A DNA stretch of 64,000 nt. Origin: Engraulis encrasicolus. Taxonomy: Eukaryota; Chordata; Actinopteri; Clupeiformes; Engraulidae. The translations under genes and the position numbers were made by a program. Position 1 is the first letter of the stretch; each line of letters begins with the position of its first letter. The stretch is from assembly GCF_034702125.1 (NCBI RefSeq), contig NC_085860.1, forward strand, positions 56,766,976-56,830,975. The letters are read 5' to 3'. The notes below the pieces were generated by a model. That model searched no databases and was not told the origin of the DNA. It saw only the letters and a program-made list of their open reading frames with translations. Below, in pieces: positions 1 through 10,000 of this stretch.

Positions 1-184
1 CGCATTTCATACACAGGTGCAACTCAATGTGCTTGACAAAGTTAACTTAATGTAAATGAAAGGAAACAGGGAAGAAAGAAGGAAATAAATTAGAGTCAAA
101 AACATTTAAACATTAAGATAAAACATAAGGTAAAAATAATAATGAAATAATATAAAACAAATTAAATAAACATTAAAATAAAAA
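1..184. repeat. AT-rich dispersed-repeat tail
   Basis: The first 60 bases (CATTTCATACACAGGTGCAA and following) match the segment at 3,828-3,870 at most positions. This is a dispersed teleost repeat rather than unique sequence. The rest is an A/T-rich tract with many AATAAA-like words and no coding signal. Confidence 0.5.
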
Positions 185-480
185 TAATAATAATACATTT
201 AAGCTAGGGGAAAGCATCTGAGAACAGCTTTGTCTTGAGTCTAGATTTAAAGCTATCAATAGTGGGTGCATTTTTTTACGTAATCTGGAAGCTGGTTCCA
301 AAGCTTTGAAGCATAGAAGCTAAAGGCTGCCTCTCCACACCTTGTTTTGACTTTTGGAATCACCAGCAAATTCTTCTCCGTTGACCTTAGTGACCTGGTT
401 GGTGCATACAGCTGAAACATATCCAGTAGATATGTGGGTTGCATTTGAATTAATGATTTAAACACAAGTAGCATTGCCTT
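185..480 (-). pseudogene. LINE reverse transcriptase C-terminal relic
   Basis: On the minus strand an open stretch reads YAPTRSLRSTEKNLLVIP, then GEAAFSFYASKLWNQLPDYV, followed downstream (lower coordinates) by a decayed continuation resembling SLDSFKSRLKTKLF. This arrangement is the usual extreme C-terminus of non-LTR retrotransposon ORF2 proteins of the L2/CR1/Rex type in fish. Only the last ~90 residues are present and no catalytic motif remains, so it is a dead 5'-truncated copy. The segment at 480-600 looks like a second repeat joined to it. Confidence 0.6.
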
Positions 481-792
481 AAAATCAATTCTGTAGCTTA
501 CTGGGAGCCAATGGAGCGATCTTAAAATTGGAGTAATGTGGTCGAACTTCCTTGCTTTTGTAAGAACCCTTTCTGCTGCATTTTTTACAAGTTGAAGATG
601 TTTAATGGTTAGTAACTAACCACTTACCGGTAGGCAAGTCTCAGACTTCAACCTTCCCAGCTATGAGGAAGAAGCGCTGTGATGAGTCCTTGCCGGACGG
701 ATCCAAAACAGACACGGCTTATCTACAGTATCATATCTCCAGGTTGAGGAAGGCTTACTACTAAATGAGTGTATATTAGTTTTCATCTAAAC

Positions 793-980
793 CAGTGTTT
801 CTCAACCTTTTTTTAGGCGAGGCACCTTTTCAATTCATGAAAAATTTCAAGGCACCCCAAACCAACAAGCCTTAACATGGCATCGCATCCGATACTACAC
901 AAGCTTAGAAAAGTAACACATTTTTAGACGTCACACAACCTACATTCAAAGTTGCAGCTAACTGGGGTGACCTAGGGTAC
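793..980. mobile_element. Truncated hAT-type MITE
   Basis: It begins CAGTGTTTCTCAACC and tracks the complete element at 8,534-8,874 for about 180 bp. It then stops where the Penelope-type relic begins near 980. The right terminus is missing. Confidence 0.6.
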
Positions 981-983
981 CAT

Positions 984-1425
984 ATGTAAAAGTAAAATCT
1001 TGCCTGACATGTTTCGGCAGTGAGACTTCTGTCTTCATCAGAGGGTCTAACATATTGAAGTATGACGTGCTTTAAAAACAGCTGATGATGTGGAGGTGTG
1101 ACCTTCCTGTCAATATTGACAGATTGGTCACACCTCTTGCTGTTAGAGTTGTGGCCTCAGGATGGTGTTGCAGTTGTGAGACAGCAGGTATGCTCCCTCA
1201 TCCCTGTTCATGGTGGTTGGGCTGCGCTTTCTGATCTCTATTGACTCCTTAATCCAACGATGATAGGTCAAAATCAGCTGTTTTTAAGCATGCCACACTT
1301 CAACATCCATGTGACCACATCCAAGTCTCACCGTCAAAAGATGTCAGGTAAAAGATAAAACGTTTACATGTGTGAAACAAAGGAAACTTTGAGAATTGAT
1401 TTAACTGTTAGACATAATGAACATC
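984..1425. mobile_element. Penelope-like element relic, terminal repeats only
   Basis: The left part (about 984-1,290, minus orientation) matches the terminal repeat of the better preserved element at 43,012-44,733. It includes GACATGTTTCGGCAG and CTTCATCAGAGGGTC, the complement of a hammerhead core, and the complement of the endonuclease 3' end. The right part (about 1,280-1,425, plus orientation) repeats the outer end, including GATGTCAGGTAAAAGATAAAA and GTTAGACATAATGAAC. No reverse transcriptase remains between the inverted arms. It is followed by a (CA)n run at 1,675. Confidence 0.6.
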
Positions 1426-1674
1426 ATTACGTCACTTCCTCCGGTACACAAGTACTTGCAGAAACTAAACAGAATAAGCAAGCAGGCAAGCAAGCTAATC
1501 GTCATCCCTCAGAAACAGTTGAAGGATCTGTACATCCAGGCAGTGGGATGGAAGACAAATACATGCCCTTGGATACCTCTCTCCCGACCCATCCTTGTTT
1601 TGAGCTGCTTCCTTCTAGAAGATTCAGAGTGCCTTTGGCCAAAAAAGTAATTGATAAGAATTCCTTCACCCCAA

Positions 1675-1735
1675 CACACACACACACACACACACATACC
1701 CACAGCCCCCCCCTCGCCACACACACATACACAAA
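1675..1735. repeat. (CA)n microsatellite, interrupted
   Basis: A short CA run is broken by a C-rich segment and then CA again. It is low complexity, so the open frames through it are not genes. Confidence 0.9.
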
Positions 1736-1909
1736 CAAGACATTTTTCTAGCATCGCGACATGTTAGACAATAAAGCTTTTTTATTTGAAGACTTAAAAA
1801 CCACTTCAATCATTTGGAGCTATTTGAATTTCCTGATGACGACATCTGACAAACACATGTTACAAACTTAGGATAGTCACAACTGACAGCCATTAACTTT
1901 ATTGCTTGT

Positions 1910-2270
1910 TTAAAGGTGCACTGTGTAGGATGTGGCCAGTGTAGGTATTGCAACTACCCTGCTCATTGAAACGGTGCTGTTTACTGCCAAATATGATCTT
2001 TTCATGAATATTTACGAAGTAATAAACCAATATTTACCAGTATGGCCAAAGTACAGAAATGTTCACATTTCTTGAAATTTCACATTTCACATTTCTCAGA
2101 CCATGGAGAAGATTCCCCCTTTTCATGTATAAAAAGTGCAATTTTCACAGTCATAATGAATACTTAAAATTTGATGGTGGTGGTAAGTGTTTGTGAAAAA
2201 GCAACACTTGTGAATGGGCAGCATGAATTCTGGAAATTAACTACTAAAAATATTACACAGTGCACCTTCA
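1910..2270. mobile_element. MITE family A, copy 1
   Basis: About 360 bp, bounded by AAAGGTGCACTGTGTAGGA and its inverted partner ACACAGTGCACCTT. Internal words (CATGGAGAAGAT, TTCATGTAT, TAATGAATACTTA) recur in copies at 25,682-26,030 (inverted) and 40,063-40,429. It has no coding capacity. Confidence 0.7.
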
Positions 2271-2680
2271 AAGACCTTCAAAAATTAGCATTAGCAGAAA
2301 ACAAGCTTACGTCATGCAAGGTTAAGCACCTATTTTTCATTCTAGCATTGAGTTTTTCAAGTGACAAATCTCAAAGCAGCACTGCAACTTGACTGCAGTA
2401 GACTTGAAGGAAATGCACACTGCAGAGATAACTTTGAGAGCATGATATAGGCTACTGTACCTACTGTACAGGTAATGTCATGACAAACTGGACTACTTCT
2501 AATCAACTAAAAGCAGTGATGTCCGGAGCACTCAGCATACTTATAGAAGTTGTTAAGGACTTGGGGGAATATGAGACTTGTACTTGACTTGCCTTGGTTA
2601 TGACTTGGATTTGGACTTGAATTGGTCAAATGTGAATTGTGACTGGACTCGGACTTGATTGGAAGGACTTGAGACTTATG

Positions 2681-3214
2681 GCGGGCATACACTGTGCAAT
2701 ATTTTCAGTAGGGGGTGTTACGCTCCTGCTTACACTGCATGAGGGAATTTCACGATTCAAAAGTTCACATCTCACGACTCATATCCTCACACTATACGAG
2801 GCGACGGTCGGATGCGAGCAGAATGCTCACACTGTGTGGCACGACAGGCTTGTTTAGGGACTACAGATGACAAAAACGAGGAGGGAACATGCGCACCTGA
2901 GGTGGAGATGAGGAATCGCTTAAGAGGGAATTGCGCTGCCCTGTCAATTTGTACATGTGTAGTGTCAAATTGGGTCATAGCACTGCTTTAACTGTGTGAT
3001 TTACTCACAAGGGACGACCAGGATTTCAAACAGTTTTGATTTTCTTGCGACCCTGAGGGGAAATCGCTTGTCGTTACCTTTTGTACACTACCCGATGCGA
3101 GACTCACGATTGACCTGCGATTGAGCAAGAAATCGGCCTGACTCCCAGAGAGTCGCGCGAGTGACAAATTGCAGCAAAATTGGGCAAAAAATCATACAGT
3201 GCAAACCCAGCTTT
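2681..3214. mobile_element. MITE family B, copy 1
   Basis: About 530 bp starting GGCGGGCATACACTGTGCAA and ending near ATACAGTGCAAACCCAGCTT, which are imperfect inverted ends. It aligns along its length with 12,105-12,625, sharing for example AAAAGTTCACATCTCAC and TCCTCACACTATACGAG. Non-coding. Confidence 0.65.
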
Positions 3215-3796
3215 ACTTGTGACTTGCAAATTAGTGACTGGTTTAAGGCCTTAAATAGAATGGCACCCAACTACATACTGACATGTACCCAACTACATGT
3301 TTCACTTGTATACCCTAATTAGACCTCTAAGGTCAATGCAAAATATCTGCTGATCTTTCCAATAGTTAAAACAAAGTGTGATGAAGTATCTCTTCGCTGT
3401 TATGCCGCGAAGCTCTGAAATGTCTAAGAGCTACATACAGGAACAGAGCGTTACTTCTCTGAAGAGTGATAGTTACAGAGAGACATTTTGTGTTGCCTAC
3501 ATTGGGTATATGCATGGAGCATGACTATATCCAAATGCCTTGTAAAGAGTGCTCCCCGCCTCACAACCACGGTTAGCGTTACAGCCTTTGTTCTATAAAT
3601 GCAACACCATATCCTCCTTTGTAAGATCAGATATATACTGATATCTAACTAAAGGGTTAACCACTTAACTGCAAACGCAATTTTACAATTCACATGGAAT
3701 CATAAAAAAACTATACCGGAAAATTGAACAATAAAAAAATAAACCCTGGGCCAAGACAACAAAACCATCAACATAAAATGATAAACATCAGCAATG

Positions 3797-4010
3797 GCAA
3801 GGCAAGGCAATTTTATTTTTATAGTGCATTTCATACAACATGTGCACCTGAATGTGCTTCACAAGAAAGAGATAAATGACAGCAATAAAATGCACAGATG
3901 AAAAGCACACAATCATGGCAAAGGCCAAAAAGAAGACATACAAAGAGAATAAAAGCAGAAATAAACATCATTAAATAAATAGGTCCAGGAGATATCTAGA
4001 GAGGCAGCTA
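3797..4010. repeat. Dispersed repeat tail (GGCAAGGCAATTTTATT)
   Basis: It starts with GGCAAGGCAAGGCAATTTTA and continues with the ATTTCATAC...TGTGCTT motif also found at the window start. This is a common teleost repeat end with no ORF. Bases 3,215-3,796 and 4,011-4,847 show nothing else that I can name. Confidence 0.5.
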
Positions 4011-4847
4011 TTACTTCTCATCCGAATTTACACACAGCGCAGCAGCAGGTCAGCCTTAAGCGGCAGACAGGCTTCAGACTTCCTCCAGACCCAGCGAGAT
4101 AGCATACAGCTAACGGCTGTTTGCACACATAACTCACTCAATATCACAACACAGTGTCTATAACGTTAAGTGTGTTTTGGTTCTAGATGTGGCTGTCTGG
4201 TTCCGTAAAAATGCTAACCATTATCTTACCCGGCTAGCTTAAAACATGTGATCAAATGGTAATGTGGAGTGAACTATGTGTGTCAAAAAAGTTCATGGTG
4301 CATTTTACATCAATCCATGGTAGCCACAATCACATTGACTCCCAGTCCCAAGTAAAAACACATTTTTACTACCCATGCGTTAGCTCCCAAATCGTAAAAA
4401 CACATTTTTACAGGTTTTTTGTTTCATAACTATGCACTGAAATGCTTATTATTTTGGGAGGTCTGCATAAGTAGAACAGACATAGATGGCTGACTTTCTC
4501 CTGTTGTTGTGAATGTTACGTATGTTATGAAGTTTGATGGCATTATGACATCACACAATACCTAAGGACAACGTAAATAAGTGATGTGTTAACAAAACTT
4601 TTCGATTAGTGCGAATTCTTTTGAAAAATCCTTTGTCTCTCAAGTAACTGTCTTGTTCTCACTTACTGTGTATAACAAGCCCAGAAAACAAACATTATTT
4701 AGTTGCAGTCATTTCCCTAGATCTCAGTATGAGTCTGAGCATTCCTAACATTCATTGCTGATTTGATAACAGCTGGGCCTTTTGTATGTTGCATGTTTAT
4801 GTGTACCAAGAAAGTAATGGGTAATTCCTGCTTGAGAAGCTTGGGGC

Positions 4848-5160
4848 AGTCATGGGTAAGCGGTTAGGGCGTCAGACTTGTAGCCCAAAGGTTGCCGGTT
4901 CGACTCCCGACCCGCCAGGTTGGTGGGGGAAGTAGTTAACCAGTGCTCTCCTCCATCCTCCTCCATGACTGAGGTACCCTGAGCATGGTACTGTCCCACC
5001 GCACTGCTCCCTTGGGGCACCATTGAGGGCTGCCCCTTTGCATGGGCGAGGCATAAATGCAATTTCGTTCTGTGCAGTGTGCACTTGAGTGCTGTGTCAC
5101 AATGACAATGGGAGTTGGAGTTTCCCAGTTGGGCTTTCACTTCACTTCACTTGTAGCGCT
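4848..5160 (+). mobile_element. tRNA-derived SINE
   Basis: The head has an A-box-like TGGGTAAGCGGTTAGGGCG and a B-box-like GGTTGCCGGTTCGACTCC at tRNA spacing. The tRNA-unrelated body contains CCTTGGGGCACCATTGAGG and TGTGCAGTGTGCACTTGAGT, and the tail is a short TCACTTCACTTCACTT repeat. It is RNA polymerase III type and non-coding. Confidence 0.75.
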
Positions 5161-5543
5161 GCAGATTAACCCAGAAATGATGCACCTCTGTGATGGAACC
5201 ATGATATTTCTAAAACAGACCATGATGCTTATTTAAGATGTGGAGGTAAGTTGGCTATGACCTCTGCTGACCTCTACTGAGAGGTCAAAGGTCATCAATG
5301 ACACCGTTTGCTATTACCATTGAATATTCAAAATGAATACAGTGAGGGAAAGGCTACATATAGCAATATATTGACTTAAGGGCCATTTATTATTATCTTA
5401 AAGGAACAAGTAATGTCTACAGTTCAGAGTAAAGGATTAAAACAAATTTTATTAAGGTCAGTGAACTAAAATGGATGACATTGTTAAACTGTGTAGTATC
5501 TGCAAAGCTTTCAGTAAAGACATGTTATAAGCTTATCTGCAAA

Positions 5544-6335
5544 TAGACCTTTAAAGGCCAACTTCCCATAAAACACAGTTTTACTCACTCCTTTTGAAGA
5601 TCGGACGGTCACCCCAAGTTAAACTCACTTGCAAGGCTCTCATAGCGGTGCGTCACCTCGCCTGGCTGTGTTTCCCGGTGTTTCCCAATTGACATAAATA
5701 ATGCAGAGAAACGAGCGAATCACGAAAGCCTTTCTGTGTTTCGTCACGTCGAAAGAAGGCGTTGCCCACAAAGGTTTATGTCGACCCATTTTTCTAAAAA
5801 CATGTCGAGTAATTTTTTTCTGCTTGTTTTCAATACAAGCAACGTCTGGTGGCCCGAAATCTATCTTAGCTTAGCTATCAGCTGGTTGCTACTCTCAGGT
5901 ACACACACAGCACAAAGCCTCATCCATACAGCAAGCCCACTCTGGTTGCTCCGTGCCTGCAGCTCGCCTAGGGGTCGCTGTCGAAAGAGCACAGCCCTGA
6001 ATGGAGCATGCACGCCTCCGTTGGCGCCCCTATAGTGCAGTACCACCCGGGGAAGTGGCGACTCTGTTTTCCATTACATTCTCTCCAAGAACAGGAGGAC
6101 TGAGCCAATCAGAGACTCATTTCCACGAGAGCAGGAAAAGTGAGCCAATCAGAGACGCATTTCCACGAGAAACACGGAACACCCTCTCGTTTCTCCACAA
6201 GCCACCTTGCTGGCTTGCAAAAACGGCTTGAAACAAAGCAACCAGAACGTTTTTTAAAACAGGACCAACGCGTAACACATTCAATAACAATGGGGAACAC
6301 AGCAATATTAATGAAATGACGTTGAGAGGCCATCT
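5544..6335. repeat. GC-richer segment with tandem CCAAT-containing duplication
   Basis: This block is richer in CpG than its surroundings. It contains two copies, about 43 bp apart, of GAGCCAATCAGAGAC followed by CATTTCCACGAGA (near 6,103 and 6,143). Weakly inverted ends (TTAAAGGCCAACTT on the left, GAGGCCATCTTTAA on the right) suggest a transposon. CCAAT boxes upstream of kitlg would also fit a promoter, and I cannot choose between these. Confidence 0.35.
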
Positions 6336-6990
6336 TTAACCACCTGCTAAATATGTAAAAAAAATTGTGTTCACACTAATCAGTCAGATAGATTAATAGA
6401 CAAAACAGCAGGAGTTCATTGGAATTGTTAACTTCCTGTAGGCATAAAATCTTAATACAACATGATAACAGCATGCCTTTTTCAGGGATTGTTCCTGACA
6501 GTATTACGTAGAATTTAAAAAGCTGTTTACATGTATATGAATATTTTTGAAAAAATATAGGTTTCAGCCTCTCGTGTACAAATAGAAAGGGTTTTTAGAA
6601 ATCTACTTTTAAAACTGTCCTTTTCAAAAAGTTGCAAAAAATAACCCGTAGAGGCCTATTTTTCCACATACCGTGTTTATAAGCGGTTCCACATACCGTG
6701 TTTATATATAAACGGACAAAAAACACACAACGTAGAAGGTCATATCCAACTTAGCTCCACATCTTGAAATAAGCGCCATGGTATATACTAAATAGGGTGG
6801 AAATGTCATGTTTTCGTCACAAAGTGTACGATTCTTCATCTATGGCTGCGTAACAGCCATATTGGTTTGCATCTTCAGCAGTGCAGTGGCTGATCTTACT
6901 GCAACATGTCTAATTGTATACAGTTGTATTGATGTGCCTGTCAACACCCTGATTAATAAAAAAACATATCTGTTCTGTTTTTTTTTTCAG

Positions 6991-7098
6991 CTTTGGATAA
7001 ACACCTATTTTTATTTATTGATGTTCGTTGCGATTGCTGCCCATTCAAGCGAAATTGGAAACCCAATAACAGACGATATTGAGAAAATATCTATATTG
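6991..7098 (+). CDS. kitlg: kitlg exon 2 (signal peptide and mature N-terminus)
   Basis: The acceptor is a long T tract ending in CAG and the donor is TTG|GTAAGT; the exon is 36 codons, phase 0 at both ends. It reads LWINTYFYLLMFVAIAAHSS, then EIGNPITDDIEKISIL. The mature start aligns with human EGICRNRVTNNV, but the first structural cysteine is absent. The frame is also open upstream to an ATG at 6,808, which I treat as chance. Confidence 0.88.
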
Positions 7099-10000
7099 GT
7101 AAGTAATCTGATTTTTAAATAGTATTGTTTTAGGTCAAGTTTGACATGGTGATTTCACAGATATCTTTTGAAATTTGGAATGTATACCAGAACAAAACTG
7201 GACAGTACAACAAATGTTGTATGTTGACCAAAACTGCATTGTGACCATGCCGAAAAATACATGTATTTCAATTAAGCAATATAACACGAGTGGGAGGAAG
7301 GGTGTTGAACTGACATCCTCTCGGGTGTGGTTCGGCCAAAGGCACGAAGCCGAAGTCTGAGTCAGTCAGTTCAACACCCTCCTGTCCACGAGAGTCATAT
7401 TGCTTTTATACAATACCTAGTTCCATTGCCAACAAAAACACAAGAGTACATTTTCGAACAAATGTTTATCGGTTACCTTCATCATTATTTGTTCAGCCTG
7501 TCACGGTTTCTCCGCAGTAGAATAGAATGTTGTCGAGTTCAAAATAAGCACCCCTGGTAACACTCTATCTATGGCGGAGTGATTACTAGGTGTGAGGAGT
7601 CTCGGGGAGGATATCGGTCTAGACATCCTCCCGCTTACCGACGCGTAGAATGCCAATAAAACTTGTCTCGTCCAATCAGATATCACAAAATATATTGAGC
7701 GCATATAACTATTGTAAATGTTATTTTTCATGTCATATGCAGCTTTTTTGACACATTTTCCTCATGTCACATTGAAAGTACATTTCAAAGCCATGAACGC
7801 ATCACACATTCAGTATATTAGTTTTCCTGTACTGTGGGTTCATGTATGTGTGTGTGTGGGCAGGGGTGAGTATGTCATGGGTCTGTGAGAGAGCATGGGC
7901 TGTGTGTTGGGGTGTTGTGTGGGAAAAATGGGGGAACATTGGCTGTGTGTGTGAAATAATAGTGTTTAACAGGTTGGGAGGTCGAGGGCTGTGAGTGAGG
8001 TGAGGACTGTAAGCAAAGAGCTTTGATAGTACTGTAATAGGGCTCACTTTAGTCATACATGTATACCACTGGTGCCACGCTGGTGGTATATTTAAAGGAC
8101 CAGTTCAGTCCATTTCAACATGCAGTTGTAATGCTCACACTACCCTGGACTTGTCAGTACCTGAGGTTTTTTCTTGTTCTTCTTCAGCCTTTTCCGAGAT
8201 CTTGGTCATTGTAATGGGAGCAGCGCTTTTTTTTTTTTTTTAAATTATTCCCAAAAACATCCAAAAGGTTATACAACATCAGCAGACAACTAGCAAACAG
8301 CGGTAGGCCTACCTTTTGGGAAAATATTTCGAGTAGGCCTATGTTGATTTTTAAAAAAAATTCTAATGCCCCCATTAGAATAGCTCATATCTCGGAAAGG
8401 GCTTAGCCGAAAAATGTGGCATCACTAAATACTGACAAGTCAAGGGTATAGCGTGAGCAATACAACAGCATATTGAAATTGACTGAACTGGTCCTTTAAG
8501 GATGGGATTTAATGCGCCAGCTGTTATTTAGAGCAGTGTTTCTCAACTTTTTTAAGGCGAGGCACCCTTTCAATTCATGACAAATTTCAAGGCACCCCAA
8601 ACCAACAAGCTGTAACATGGCATGGCATCCGATACCAAGAACGCATTTGGAAACGTCACACGAGCTACGTTTGAAGTTGCAGCTGACTGTGGCGACCTAT
8701 ATTTACTTTATTGTGCTTAAATGGCAGATGAAAGATCTGACTAGCATTAACTTATCAATTTAGACAAATATGTATTATATTACATCATTTATCTATCAGC
8801 CACGTTTCCGCGGCACTCCTGCGGGGGGCCTGTGGCACACCAGGGTACCCCGGCACCCCTGTTGAGAAACACTGATTTAGACCACCTAAACTTTACGCTG
8901 ATTGCGTTCTTCTTTTTCTCTTGGTTTCATTGGCATTTCACAGATGGTGTCTATTACCACCATCTACCGGCCTGAGGTGTGATCTACTAGCCACAGCTAT
9001 CTGTCACAATAAACCCACCAACATGGCACCTATGGAACAGTACTTACTATCAAGGCTCTTTGTGCTATAAATGAATGTGTACGTACGTACCTGTATGTGA
9101 TGTGAGTGTGCATAATTTAGTTGGGGTTTATGTGTTTTTTGTTGGAAGGAGGCCGCAGACTTAATGTGAGGGGCAGCTGAGGCAGTGAGTGTGGGAGAAT
9201 TTGCAATTACCACTGCACCTCTGTTATTTTGTGGCGCATTCAGACAGGATAAGATAAACTCTGTGATTTTCTCAATTTACAGACCTAATGACCGGATTTG
9301 TCAGACATCGTGACCAAACATTTTCTGTAATTTCGCAACTTCCTGTTTCATCTTGTCACATTCATTGTGTGCGTGGCCGTGATTTTATGGTTTTCTGACA
9401 AACAATTGGAATGTTTATACCCTGAAATGCCCCAGGTTGACAAGCCAAGGGTGCACTTCTTGAAACCATAGTTGCTAATTATGATAGCTTCTTTGTTGGT
9501 TACTATGAGATTTGTCATCGGCAACTACCCACGTTGCTAACTGGGTAACAACTGCGCTTCCGACAAACACAAATGAAACCTGTCAATATCACGTTGAACG
9601 CAAATAAAGTTTCTAGTGTGGGCCTATATATACGTACAGTTGTAATACTCACTGCCAGGGCTCTAAATGAACTATATTCATCACCAGCCAAAATGGCTAG
9701 TAGATGTTAATTTTACAAGCCAAACATACACTCACTAATGGGTCAAACTTAAAGTGACTAGCAAGTTGGTGTTTTCTACTAGCCAAGCTGAAAATTCACC
9801 AGCATTTGGCCGGTTGACTGGTGCTAATTTAGAGCCCTGCTCACTGCTCTACTGCAGCATTCAGAGCTGCATCAAAGCCAGCTCACTGTAGCTCCAATCC
9901 TGATCACTGATAAAACACTGGGCCTATACTCTCTTCACTTAACAACTCAATCATGATATTACAGAAATGTGGTGCATCAGGCGATTTATAGGTCTAGGTT

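Noticed and set aside
4862..4915. Possible tRNA gene (A and B boxes present)
   Set aside because: The acceptor and anticodon arms do not close and a SINE body follows; the same holds for 10,366, 53,010, 56,093 and 58,688.
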